Source: Endomychus coccineus (taxonomy: Eukaryota; Arthropoda; Insecta; Coleoptera; Endomychidae). Taken from it: 64,000 nucleotides of DNA. Each line of letters begins with the position of its first letter. Positions within the stretch are counted from its first letter, which is position 1. A program made the translations under genes and the position numbers. The notes beneath the pieces were generated by a model. The model was given only the letters and a program-made list of their open reading frames with translations. It ran no database searches and was not told the DNA's origin. Below, piece after piece: positions 24,507 through 35,450 of this stretch. Location of the stretch: assembly GCA_958510875.1 (NCBI GenBank), contig OY294068.1, positions 70,906,633-70,970,632 on the forward strand, read 5' to 3'.

Positions 24507-24722
24507 GCATCCAAAGCAGAGAGTCAGAAAAGATCGCCTACTTATAAAGACTTAGATTTTATGGAGCATCATCCAGAAGGTATTCTAATGGAAGCGGACA
24601 CATATAACGCTTTAGTTAAAACAATACAAAGAGACTGTAGGGTGCTGGAGAGTTTTAAAATTATGGATTACAGTCTGTTACTCACAATTCATAATTTAGA
24701 TCAAGCACAAAAAGAGAAGCAG
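24507..24722 (+). CDS. PIP5K: PIP5K, exon with catalytic MDYSLL motif
   Basis: It follows a TTGTTCTTCTAG acceptor, is in phase 0 at both ends and has a GTAAGC donor. It encodes [20 protein letters not shown], then [20 protein letters not shown], then [17 protein letters not shown]. The Asp of IMDYSLL is the catalytic aspartate of the family; it is present. The 72 residues are uninterrupted. Confidence 0.96.
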
Positions 24723-25249
24723 GTAAGCAACTTTAAGCGCATATTCCTTACAGTGTATTTCACTTCATGTAATTAATGTTAAAAAACAAGTTTTTTAACA
24801 TAAATGGCTGGCATAGTTAGGAACAAATGACAGAATAAGCAACCTAATACTAAGTTGTAATTGATGTTGCAATTATTGTGTAACTAATTTCCGATAGTCC
24901 ACGCACTGTGGTAATTATAACAAAATCCCTGTTATAATGATAATTTCAATTATTCACAATTTACAGGAGTCATTGGTAAATTAGTGATAATTAATATGTC
25001 TTTAAGGACTAACCGTTTCCGAGATCACTTGGAATACTCATACTGTATATTACATGACGATCACGAAAAGTTTTGTTTCGTACGCATATCACATCAAAAG
25101 TAACGAAATGAAATCAATTTCAGTTACACCTATTAAGATATTGTAGCTGATAGTTCGTTTTGAAAGTTTCAGATTGCCATTTGACTCATCGAATCATCAA
25201 TTCCGTATTGAAAGAGTACAGAGAAAACTTATGAATTACTTATTGTTCT

Positions 25250-26430
25250 AATTATAATAAAGATTCTTGACCCAGGTATGAATTATACAGGGTGAGTCAA
25301 CTTCAACAGGAGATAGAACAGATGTTTTTAAGAAGAAAAGTTATTATAAACATATGTCGTAGAAGGCTTCGTTTTCGAGATACAGGATAGGGTGTAGAAA
25401 TTGAAAAAAAATTTCGTTTTTTGCGAATATCTCCGGAACCGTTTATCGTACAGAGAACAGCTTTTGTAAGCATTTTCTACTCATAGTGAGTTATTTTCTG
25501 TGCGATGAAAGATTTTTTTTTCAGTCATAATTGGTGAAGGTTTTGAAGGGGTAGCGGGTGTTTTCCTCCCCAACTTCTATGCCACTGGAAAAAGTACGGT
25601 TTTGAGACAACGATTTGAACAGCCAATGTTTTCTACGCAAAAAAGGTATTCTTGGTCATAAGCTCTAAAGGTGACCTTTTTCATGAAAAATCAACTTTTA
25701 TGTTGAAAAACATGGTCAATTCTTTGCAATAAAATTTATTTTTCACTAATTAAACAAAATTTATTTAAACGTTAGAACAAGTAACAAAACCAAAAAATTG
25801 ACCAGGTTTTTCAACATAAAAGTTGATTTTTCTCGAAAACCGTCAACTTTAGAGCTTATGACCAGTACCTTTTTAGTGTAGAAAACATTGGCGGTTCAAA
25901 CGGTTGTCTCAAAACCGTACTTTTTCCAGTGGCGTAGAAGTTGGGGAGAAAAATACTCACTACCCCTTCAAAATCTTCATCAATTATGACTAAAAAAAAA
26001 TTGTATCACACAAAACATAGCTTACTATGAGTGGAAAATGCCTACAAAAGCTGTTTTCTGTACGATAAACGGTTCCGGAGATATTCGCAAAAAACGAAAT
26101 TTTTTTTTCAATTTCAACACTCGAAAACGAAGCCTTCTACGACATATGTTTACAAGAACTTTTCTTCTTAAAAACACCTGTTCTATCTCCTGTTGGAGTT
26201 TGTCTACAAAAGCTGACTCATTCTGTATATAAATTCTCAGGAAATAGGTCACATTAACCCTTATGCTTTATATTTTCGTCTTTACGTACTTTTCTGTCGA
26301 CCACCATCAAAAGACTTGATTATGTCTACAACGGAATTTCTCAAAACTAATTTTAATCGCACAAAACGTCCTTATCGCACTAATTTGAATTAAAAATGCC
26401 CACGTCGCCGAAACGAACGTCGGCTTACGA
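25250..26430 (-). repeat. PLE-type repeat family 'beta', copy A, split by a foldback insertion
   Basis: 25250-25287 (TAATAAAGATTCTTGACCCA) and 26226-26430 (TATAAATTCTC-GGAAATAGGTCAC ... GTCGCCGAAACGAACG) are the two halves of one repeat that is continuous at 41690-41928. On the - strand it contains a decayed hammerhead-like segment (AAGTCTTTTGATGG ... AAAGTACGTAAAGAC). Confidence 0.75.
25288..26225. mobile_element. Non-autonomous foldback transposon, 938 bp
   Basis: Arms of about 430 bases are inverted copies of each other (for example GCGAATATCTCCGGAACCG on the left and CGGTTCCGGAGATATTCGC on the right). The central part is a short AT-rich loop. The ends read CAGGGTGAGTC and GACTCATTCTG, and TA flanks both sides (25286-25287, 26226-26227). 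The insertion site is confirmed by the uninterrupted paralogous repeat at 41690-41928. The ends and TA duplication suggest mobilisation by a Tc1/mariner-type transposase. The mirrored open frames here are arm translations, not genes. Confidence 0.9.
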
Positions 26431-26499
26431 CCAAGTGTGCATGACGGCAACAAAAACCGATGCAAATTACATTAATTTCTAACCAGTAATTGCTCAATT

Positions 26500-26670
26500 T
26501 TTGACTTTTGCATAGGTTTGTGTCGTCCTCTGGCACTCGATTCCAACATTACCAGTCGTGACTTCTAAGGAGCACTTAAGTACAATTCTACTCGCTTCGC
26601 TCTAATGAGTGAAACAGCTGTCCTGAACTATTTAGCTGTGGTGTCACTGACCGATCTGAATAAGCCTAAC
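26500..26670 (+). repeat. PLE-type repeat family 'gamma', copy with partly deleted hammerhead
   Basis: TTGCATAGGTTTGTGTCGTC and GTGAAACAGCTGTCCTGAAC are shared with 42460-42705. The CUGAUGA box and stem II have been lost to a deletion (reads CTCTAATGAGTGAAACAG), but GAAACAGCTGTC, which is stem III plus the GUC cleavage triplet, is kept and shows the likely ancestral form. Confidence 0.65.
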
Positions 26671-27934
26671 TAATATAAAAGATGTTACAATATTGTCATC
26701 ATGGTATAACTCTTTATTTGGACTAATGAAATAAAAGACCAAATTCCAAGTTGTTTAAGCATGTATAGTCAATGCATGTTTCCCCTTTTTATTTTAATAG
26801 TTTAAAAATAATAAACACAAACATGAAATTTTATGAATAATTAATTGATCGTATTTTGGTTTTTATATCTGTTATATAGCATTTTGGGGAAAACTAAAAG
26901 TATAGAAATACAGTTCTCGTCAAATAACTAGGCCCGTACGTCATCAATTGGGCGTATCTGATTATGAAAACTTCTTGATTCACACGTGTTATATTGTTAA
27001 GTTGGTAGTTGTGGAACAGAAATGTCCGTAAGACACACGCTGCAGAATCAACTTTATCGGTTGAATTCGTACCTAGTCGGTTAGCATTTTCAAGTCTCTT
27101 ATAATGTTCGTCATTCCGAGCTTGTCATGTTTATATATAAATATTTGCAGCTGTTATAACCTATAACATTCGTTAGTTTACATTGTTTGCTCAGATTATT
27201 TTTTTAGAGTGAATATTAGTTTCAATACTTTTAATGTATTGTCGTGTATTAGAACGGATTACACTTTTAAGCAGCAGAAATTGTGTTAGGTTCCCAGTGA
27301 ATGAAGGAATCAACGGCATTTGAATACAATTGCATCAGGACATGGTGTTACTATTTCATGATGTTACTATTTCATGAACATGACAGTACCTACCTATAAA
27401 TGTACTTTCACTATTTCTGTGATGGAAATTTTGACCAAAAACCTGTTTCCCCAGCAAAGCATGTAAATACAATCTACGTAGAAATGCTTTCAGAATAGAT
27501 TTTCAATTTGCTGATGCTCAAGGGGCCTAACTTCAATATTGTGGTAATAAACTGCAGCTACATCTCACATAAATGAAGTATACATTGTGAATTAGAATTC
27601 TCAAACAAAGAGGCTTCAGTGTTGTCGTCTTTTTCTCCCGTGAAAATATCGATTAACAAAAACTGCAGTTCTGAAACTATTGTCAAACAATGTAATATAA
27701 TTCTCCACCAATAATACTAGTTCTTCCTATTAGAGAAATATATATTAAATCAATGTTTCATTTTTATATCTTCATTCAATAAATATAATGAATAAATAGG
27801 TGTTCTTTTCGTTTACAATTTTTTAAGATCTCACTTCTGCATTTATATATGTGCTATGGGGATTTCTATGTAGAAAAATAATGCAACATGTGAAAGTATA
27901 TAATATAATTATTTGATAATGTATATAATATAAT

Positions 27935-28386
27935 TATTTGATGTCATTCAATAATTCATAAATATTTCACCATGATAATCAGCACTTTGTGATTTAGTAG
28001 TGAATGTTAGCGAGGCATCATTTATGAAACCGTTACTACCTCCAGCATGTAGGACAATGTATCGTCTTCCTTGAAATTGAGTTTTTCACACACTTTTAAT
28101 ACTGCTATCTTGCCAACAAGTAATAGTAGTTCCTTTTGAAAAAATCCAAGTTTCGTCGAAAAAGATTACATCTCTTTGCAAAGGTAAAGATAAATTTTTC
28201 ACGTATCTCTTAAAAATTGCTGTCTTAAACATACAATGTTATTTCTGTCCATTAGAGCTCTTTTAGGGTTATCTTTTTGATACGTAAAACCAATTGAATG
28301 CAGAACACGTCCGAGGCTGGAATCACTTATTTCAATAACTTTACGTTTGATTTCTTTATTGAGCGAAGCTATGGTCACATGTTTAC
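27935..28386 (-). pseudogene. Transposase relic, third exon (DDE domain start)
   Basis: The acceptor is TTTTTTAG at the - strand edge. It opens HVTIASLNKEIKRKVIEIS, then DSSLGRVLHSIGFTYQKDNP, then in a shifted frame VKNLSLPLQRDVIFFDETW, and IVLHAGGSNGFINDASLTF with DYHGEIFMNY. The DETW motif holds the first catalytic Asp of the IS630/Tc1-type DDE domain. Frameshifts near the FLRD/RYVKN junction and an in-frame stop show decay. The later DNAPYH-type Asp is not found before the element ends. Confidence 0.8.
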
Positions 28387-28686
28387 CTAAAAAATAGTAA
28401 AATTATCAATCTATAGATTCAGGGTTTACTTGATGTGAATTCATTTCAAAAACTATGTACCATATTGAAATCAAACACAAATTCAAATTTACATGAACTG
28501 CAAGTTTAATTGTTTATAACACACAGGGACGCTTTCAAAGCGAGCCATCAACTGATGAAAACAATAATTGTACCTAAGCAATTAACCTTTGTAGATCATT
28601 TAAATTTCTGTTTCAGTTCAGTATTCTATATATTTTTCAAATTATTACTGTGTACACAGTAGGAGAAAGCATTAACTTGAACTTAC

Positions 28687-28870
28687 GTTGAGAATACATC
28701 TCATACAAAGAATTTCTTATTTCCATTTTCGTTGTCTCTGGAAAGTCTTCTGTCTTCTTCCTTCTAGACGTACGTTTCTTGCCTGGAGATTCCAATATTG
28801 GCTGAGTGACCTTTTCATGTTTAATTCTGGTAACAGTCCTTACAGAAATATGCAATGGCTCTGCTACCCT
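28687..28870 (-). pseudogene. Transposase relic, second exon
   Basis: It encodes RVAEPLHISVRTVTRIKHEK, then a basic SPGKKRTSRRKK segment, then MEIRNSLYEMYSQ, ending at a GTAAGT donor. The first part is the second half of the helix-turn-helix DNA-binding region, and the SPGKKR linker is typical of this arthropod transposase group. It is open and phase-consistent with both neighbours (phase 0 in, phase 1 out). Confidence 0.8.
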
Positions 28871-28932
28871 CTGGAAAATCGTATTTTAGAATTAGATGAT
28901 CGTTAATAATGTATTTGTGTGTAATAATATAC

Positions 28933-29043
28933 CTCTCGAACTGACGTTAAAGGGCCTCCGATGTGTTTTTCTCGTTCGAAATATTCAATAAGTGAACTGA
29001 TGAACTCACGCGCTTGTCGATGAAGAACTTTATTGTATGACAT
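28933..29043 (-). pseudogene. Transposase relic, first exon
   Basis: It starts with ATG and encodes MSYNKVLHRQAREFISSLIE, then YFEREKHIGGPLTSVRE, ending at a GTATAT donor in phase 0. This is the N-terminal helix of the DNA-binding domain; the related family proteins begin the same way (RQAREL-type start). Splicing to 28870 restores TSVRE-RVAEPL. The exon itself is intact. Confidence 0.78.
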
Positions 29044-29401
29044 CTCAAATTTTTGTTCTTATAAGAACAGATTTTGTAAAGAATAACGGAAGCAAATGAT
29101 AAATTGAAATTGTTCACACTTAGATTCGCGATAACAGGAGTCAGGTGTCAGACATAAGAATTGACAAGACAAAAGACAAGACAGGCCTGCAACTTGACAA
29201 AAATAACGTGATTCAAATGCGATAGGACGGGGTGTTTTGTCTCTTTCTAGATCATGACAATGCCATTGACATATGTGGTTCTCTTAGAAATTATACGTTA
29301 CAATGTTTCTTTATCTAAATCATGAATATTAGAAGAAGATAGACAATTTATAATGTGCCGATATTATTTCATACAGGTGCCAAGTTATTTGACGAGAACT
29401 G

Positions 29402-30884
29402 TACCTCCTTATCCGTGATATTTGGAAATCAGTTAAACCTGATTCGAATTCGAATTGTGCATCAATCTTAGAAAATAGGAAAAATGTTGTAAAGCATGAT
29501 AAGAAAGAAGTGTCGGAATAGCAGCATGTGATTACAGTGTTGTCTGGCTGACCAGGTTTTCAATGTTTTCCAATACAACTAATTTTAACCTTTTAATAGA
29601 ATTCTCCAACTTATTGCTCAACCATATTCAAATAATAAATCACTTCACTGCTTCACACGATATACTTCCTTTAAATATTACAAAGTAACCAATAACACAA
29701 CATTATTCACTATTTCGAACTCTAGCTATAACATTCACCTCAACTAAACCACCAGAAAACATTAACGGATGCTACTAATCACTTTTACTTAATTTTGCCT
29801 AAGAGTATAATTTCTAAGGAAATTTAGTATTCAAATTAAATCACTATCCTATACTTGTTCCCAACCACATTTACAACCACTTCAGCCTGTTGCCATTTTC
29901 TTCTTGGAATGGCAAGTGATTCCTCTGCATCGTTTATTCGCTATTTTATTGAGACACTGCAGGAACTCTGTCTCTAACCGCAGTGATATGAAGATATTGC
30001 CCTCCATTTTCACGTTCTTCAAAGTAATTTATTATTGAAGACAATATTTTCGCAGTTTACACAGCAGACTACATAAATGTAGGTAAAATTACAGGATCGA
30101 GAACAACTGTTTCTGTTCTACTGAAATTTAATGAATATTTGAACTGTCAAATTAATTGGATACAATCAACTGATTCATTTGAAGAAGATAGAGCGGCACT
30201 TAATTATGGAAATTGTTCAAATGAATTGGTTGCACTGAATTACTAACTATGACGTCATTTCTTTCTTATCGGAAACGGGGCTTAGAATTAACATTCCAAG
30301 GAAACTGCTGTTTGCCCCTGTTAATCAATTTTTGAGCTTCTTGTTCTTCATAATGATGCTTGATTTCTAATTTAGTTAACTCTGATGATGGCTACTAGGT
30401 AGCTGAAAGGTCCTCAGTACTTGCAACAGTATTTTTAGTGGATAAGGGTGATTATTTCTTATTTATAGTGTTACAATGTATTCACAATGTGAACTCTTTT
30501 GTAGTTTATCGATGCTGCCACATTTATAATGTTGGAAAAGGTTCAGAATTATATCACTCCTACAGTGAGGTTACCAAGGATATTTGAAAAATTATTTTTG
30601 CGAAAGATCTTGATTCATTGATCATCGGCAAGCATTTATCAATTTAGAAAAGCTTACTTCCTTTCACTATATAAATACTTCTTGTTCTACTTGTTTTTCC
30701 CAAAATGAACCGAACACAGCATAGTAGATATTTGGACCATACTCTTAGTGTCTTGATGTCTTCCACATTATTCTAACAGCTCATGGTCAATTAATTGCTT
30801 AAAACCTGTTAAGATACCGTAATTTAGTTTACACTAATACCCTTCTTCCGCTTGAATTAGTTGTTAGTGTAAACTGAATTATAC
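29402..30884. other. PLE-like scrap in intron, no gene
   Basis: No coding sequence seen. At 30380-30420 CTGATGATGGCTACTAGGTAGCTGAAAGGTCCTC has the outline of a hammerhead core (CTGATGA, pairing GGCTAC and GTAGCT, then GAAA), but no convincing stem III. Confidence 0.4.
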
Positions 30885-32959
30885 AGGTTGTCAAACGTTG
30901 CTAGGATGGGTAGAACACTGAAAGATAAGTGCTTCGCTAAGTAAAATATTTTCGTAACCGCATCCGTATTCAAGATACGGGGTGGGGTGTTGTAATAAAA
31001 ATGTTAAAGACATTTTTTACGATTATGTCGAAACTGGCAACATTGTAATGAAATGTGATATGAATATGTTTTGGAAGCTGACGCATCGCATGAATTTAAT
31101 TTTATATCTGACTCTCATAGAGAGCGCTAATTACACGGTTCATACCGAGTAGTTTTATCATAACTTTTTTGAGGTTAGATGTTCTAATTCAAATTTTACG
31201 TGAAATTAACATCATTCAATTTTACACCAAAAAGGTACTCTTGGTAAAACTCGATACTGTGTACCGTTTTCGGAATAATTTGATCTGAAAATAATGAAGT
31301 AATAACTGATGCTGGTATAAAGTAAAAAACAACTACCAATTTATTAAAAACCAAAAACAATATCATTATTCTAAGGCTAAAGTTATTAATTAAACACTAA
31401 AAATTGAAATAAATGTTAATAAACACATGAAATATCCAATCAGTTAGAGTAAGTGTTCAAAATGTCCTCCGTTTTCACGAATACACTATTCTATCCTTTT
31501 TTCTAAAGAATACTAAACGGTTCTAAACGGCTATGAGGTCGTTCAATTCTGTCTTGCAACTCCTGATGTAGAATAGAGTTTTTTCTTAACATACGACCAA
31601 ACTGTGTAGTCAAAAGGACTGAAATCGCATTAACGTGGAGGTCAATGAATCGGAGCTTCTACATCTCTACCAATCCATCGATTCGGATAATGATTACTTA
31701 ACCAATTACGACACCTTCTATCAAAATGCGGTGAAGCTCCATCGTGCATAAAATGAAGATATCTTCGCACGATTAGCGTTAAATCTTCTATGTCGAATAA
31801 ATGATTTTCTTAAAAGTGGAGTTACACGTTAACATTTAAATTTCCAGAAAGAATGTGATAACCAATTAATTTGTTACCTAAAGTTGCTGCCCAAACATTA
31901 ATTTTAAACGAGTGTTGGTAATGTGGATTGGGATTCAGGACTGTCCTCCCTTGTAAAGTTTCACAAAAATCCACTCTAACCAGTAGATCGTCTGGCGAAA
32001 GCTCTAGAACTTGTCTGTAGTGATAAGAATGTAACTGATGCTCCTTAAGAATCCTCCAAGTACTTGCAGAAAACGTATTTGTTTGTCGTGCCATATTCCT
32101 TACGCTAATTATTGGATCTTGATCAACTAAATCTAAAATGATATTTTCTTTCTGTAAGGTTCGTGTTGTCCTGGGCATATCAGAATTATTTTTGTTTGGT
32201 GACACATTCCCAGTTTCTCGACAACGTCGTTCCACGGCTCTAAGCGTTTTTTATTTGGTATGTTTTTTCCGGGATACTTTTCTGCATACCGCGTAAAAGC
32301 TGCATTAGTGTTAACTATCAATAAATGTCAGTTTTCCATGGCTAACTCAGACAAAATTATTTTGAGGTTTGCGACGACCTCTTTTACTGAGGACGTTTTG
32401 AACACTTGAACTGACCAAATATTTCATGTTTTTATTCAAATTTATTTTAATTCTTAGTGTGAGTCTTCGTTTAATTAATAAATTTAGCATTAGAATGATG
32501 TTGTTGTTTTTGGTTTTCAATAAATTGGTAATTCTTCTTTTTCTTATACCAGCATCAGTTATTACTTCATTATTTTCAAATCAAAATATTCCGAAAATGG
32601 TACACAGTATCGAGTTTTACCAACAGTACCTTTTTGGTGAATGATGTTCAATTTCACGTAAAATTTGAATTAGAAAATCTAACCTCAAAAAAGCTATCAT
32701 TAAAACTACTCGGTACGAACCGTGTAAATAGCACCCTCTATGAGAGTCAGATATAAAAATAAATTCATGCGATGTGTCAACTTCCAAAACATATTCATAC
32801 CAAATTTTATTACAATGTTGCCAGTAGTTTCGACATGATCGTAAAAAATGTCTTCAAAATTTTTTTTACGACACCCTGTATTTTTTTCTTAACGAAGCAC
32901 TTATCTTTCAGTGTTCTACCTATCCTAGCAACGGGGCCACCTTTTTTTGAAACACTATG
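30885..32959 (-). mobile_element. Long-TIR mariner-like transposon, second family, defective
   Basis: Inverted arms of about 400 bases (30885-31310 and about 32560-32959) share GTTGCTAGGAT-GGTAGAACACTG, CGTAAAAAATGTCTT-type and CCAGCATCAGTTATTACTTC segments. TA flanks both ends (30883-30884, 32960-32961). The right end has a small insertion (AAAAAAGGTGG) relative to the left. The interior carries a - strand transposase with frameshifts. Confidence 0.87.
31444..32321 (-). pseudogene. Mariner-like transposase, nearly full length but frameshifted
   Basis: The N-terminal part (32321 down) reads FTRYAEKYPGKNIPNKKRL, then after a frameshift CRETGNVSPNKN. It continues into the best open segment (32235-31822) with the second DNA-binding repeat and INVWAATLGNKLIGYHILSG, a typical beta-strand of the DDE domain. 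Further frames give LHFMHDGASPHFDRR (catalytic Asp), WIGRDVEAP with PPR-CDFSPFDY (third acidic site region), and end in ENGGHFEHLL and a stop at 31444. Order and spacing match a roughly 300-residue IS630/mariner transposase. At least three frame breaks make it inactive. Confidence 0.85.
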
Positions 32960-33087
32960 TATTATATTACATTCCACGGTCGTACCTCATATAGTACCTA
33001 CCTATTACTGTCAAAATACACCGAATTTCGTATTTGAGTAGCTTTGATCATTGATAGCTTTTTGAAAATATATTATTTCATCAAAAG

Positions 33088-33317
33088 GAACGTCGATCTC
33101 AAATGAATCTGGGTGATGTATCTGATGAAAATGACCTGAATGACCCCACTTTTGCCTTATTATACAATGAAAGGCAGCGAGAAAGAGCTGATAGAATGGG
33201 TGTAGCTGCACTGAATAGAAGTAAATCTATTAACCGCCAAAGGCTAGTTGCCCACTCTACAGCAATGGAAAGCATTCAGGCTGAGTCGGAACCAATTGAT
33301 GAAGATGAGGGAGTTCC
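33088..33317 (+). CDS. PIP5K: PIP5K, linker exon
   Basis: It encodes QMNLGDVSDENDLNDPTFA, then LLYNERQRERADRMGVAALN, then RSKSINRQRLVAHSTAMESI, then QAESEPIDEDEGVP. The NRSKSINRQRL and AMESIQAESEPID blocks are strongly conserved in insect PIP5K. The donor GTAAGT leaves phase 2. The start is the least certain boundary in the gene: the nearest phase-compatible acceptor is AAAAG before 33088, with a weak pyrimidine tract; an AG at 33057 would add ten residues in frame. Confidence 0.9.
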
Positions 33318-33450
33318 GTAAGTGCAAATATTAATTTATTTTCTCAAGATTTATGAATAACATTATGATAATATTAATCAAACTATGAAAATTCATAATA
33401 TCCTCTTTTGTAATTCATATAATTGACAGTGTTTTTTTTTCTGGTTGCAG

Positions 33451-33583
33451 CCCTGGAGGTATTCCTGCTAGGAACGGGAAAGGAGAACGATTACTATTAT
33501 TTATTGGAGTAATAGATATATTGCAGAGTTATAGGTTAAAGAAGAAATTGGAACATACTTGGAAATCGATGATTCATGATGGG
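33451..33583 (+). CDS. PIP5K: PIP5K, exon with metal-binding Asp (FIGVID)
   Basis: It follows a pyrimidine-rich TTTTTTTTTCTGGTTGCAG acceptor. It encodes [20 protein letters not shown], then [20 protein letters not shown], then IHDG, ending at GTAAGT in phase 0. The Asp of GVID is the DFG-equivalent metal ligand. KKLEHTW begins the activation (specificity) loop, whose Glu is known to favour PI4P over PI5P; it is present, supporting type I rather than type II. Confidence 0.96.
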
Positions 33584-34214
33584 GTAAGTAATCTTGTGCT
33601 ACTAATGATCTGTTGATAATAATGGACTTGAATTTGAATAACCTTAAAGTTACAAAATTACCTATTAATCTAATGATTTTTATGTTTATAAATGAATTGG
33701 TAAATAAACAAATAAGCACAATGGATGGTAAATTAAAAAAAATTCAAATAATAATGAGGAAATATGGTTTTACATAATTTTATTAGATTTGGTGTGTGTG
33801 ATGAAGAGAAAATACCAATCTTTGGTATCTTAGTAGAATTTACTATCTTTCCTTTATATCAACATAGTCTATTTTGGTGATTTATGGATTGTGCATTACT
33901 ACCTTCCTGGAACATGAATTAAAATGAAAGTAGTTTAAAAATGAGTGTCCCAGAACCACAATATTGATCCATTCAGTTAAAACTTTTCGTTATCGTCTTT
34001 TTTAAATTTAAAATCTACATCTTTCAATATAGTAGATACATATGTTTTACCTATGTCAACAATTCATTTCAATAAGAACTCATTGTTGAATGTTTTTAAA
34101 CTAACATGTTTTTTTTCTTGATACATGTTATAATGTATCTCGAATTGCCATTTTCGTTACTTCATCCAAGTCTCTTGTTGTATGTGCATGACGAGGTCTA
34201 TGTTTACCAGGACA

Positions 34215-34850
34215 TTATAATGTAAAACTGTAACTCCTCCGATACAATGGCAATCAACGCTGGTATTCCACAACAATTCCTAATATGATGTCAGTTACAA
34301 CTATTCTAATGAAGTCCTTCGTAATCATGCTCGGTATCATCACCAAGAACACCCTCTCATGGAAAGCATGTGAGGTCCATGGTGAAACCCGCTCCACAAT
34401 AACTTGGTTTTCTATTCCTTACCAAGAGGTACTTTACATCCCAGCAGCTCCTGATCATCTACAAAGAACCGATTTGACCTCTTCTGGAGTACTGTTCAGC
34501 TCCCAAAGATACGCTAAATCTCTTAGATTCTATTAAGAAGATAGCTATTCGTCTGATTTGTAATGCCACACTTACTAATGAACTCCTGAGTACATTGTAG
34601 AAAGGTGGGCGATCTCTCCCTTTTCTATAAATATTTACGTGGTCCGTGCTCATCAGGAATCTCTCTTTCACCACGAGAGATTCCAGGTAGCCGGAACTTC
34701 TTATTACCACACTTCATTTCCCTATCGAATGACGAAGGAGTGGAACTCTTTACCTAGTGAGGTCTTTCCATGTGTATAACCCCCAAACATTAGAGAAAAA
34801 TACCAATGCTCATCTTTCTCAACATTCCACCACTGGCTCACCTTCGAACA
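34215..34850 (+). mobile_element. Non-LTR retrotransposon fragment, same family as 6950-8340
   Basis: ACAATGGCAATCAACGCTGG, ATTCCTAATATGATGTCA, AACACCCTCTCATGG and GTGGAACTCTTTACCTAGTG align with 7420-8200 and with 58160-58480. Much of the RT palm is deleted. Only the thumb and C-terminal parts remain, broken by stops. Confidence 0.8.
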
Positions 34851-35224
34851 TTACAAGTTCTCCTTTTGTATAGTCAAAATTAAAAAAAAAACAAGAAGCA
34901 GAACTGACAGAATGCTTGAATTGTTGATGTTAAATCATGAACACTAATGAAAGTTCTACATTCATGTGTTGCAAATAAACTTAACGACACGCATATTACC
35001 TCTAAGTTTTATGCACTGACTAAATACAGTGCAATGTTGCAACTTATACAACATCTCTTGTCTTCATTTACTAAAGTTCATAGTACAAGAAAAGTATAAT
35101 GTAACCATTTGTCGAAGGTCTTCATCTAATTGTTGCTTAGATGAAAAGATCCAACAGATCAACTGTTCTTTAGTTCTTATACTGAACTAACACTGGGAAA
35201 TCGACAGTTGTTTGATTATCTTGA

Positions 35225-35450
35225 ATAGTAAACTTTTGCGGATAGCTAATCTTGAAAAATCTTGGCTTCCGGATGGATTCCGCGTCACAATAGCTCGACT
35301 TGATGTCGATGTTTCGCCAACCATTACAGGTGGCATCTTCAGGCTTGAGGCTTGAACTGGAAGATGCCACCTGTAATGGTTGGCAAAACGTCGACATCAA
35401 GTCGAGCTATTGTGACTCGGAATCCATCCGGAAACCAAGATTTTTCAAGT
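35225..35450. repeat. Head-to-head pair of Penelope-type terminal repeats
   Basis: 35225-35345 (- orientation) and 35355-35450 (+ orientation) are inverted copies of the terminal repeat of the PLE at 11300-13045; both contain CCACCTGTAATGGTTGGC (or complement). The axis is near 35350 at GGCTTGAGGCTTGAAC. CATCAAGTCGAGC and the axis-proximal GCTTGA can pair as a hammerhead stem I, and the ACGTCGACATC segment suggests an ancestral palindrome ACGTCGACGT before a CpG decay. Confidence 0.8.

Larger units (their letters stand above)
26911..29401 (-). mobile_element. IS630/Tc1-superfamily DNA transposon with intron-containing transposase, defective
   Basis: Terminal inverted repeats CAGTTCTCGTCAAATAACTA (left end) and its complement TAGTTATTTGACGAGAACTG-like sequence (right end, one difference) are flanked by TA at 26909-26910 and 29402-29403. 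Length is 2491 bp. The - strand carries a three-exon transposase relic (27935-29043); downstream coding sequence carrying the later catalytic residues is missing. Confidence 0.88.

Noticed and set aside
26025..26252. Paired open frames on both strands of the 25288-26225 element
   Set aside because: They are mirror translations of the foldback arms and share no family signature.
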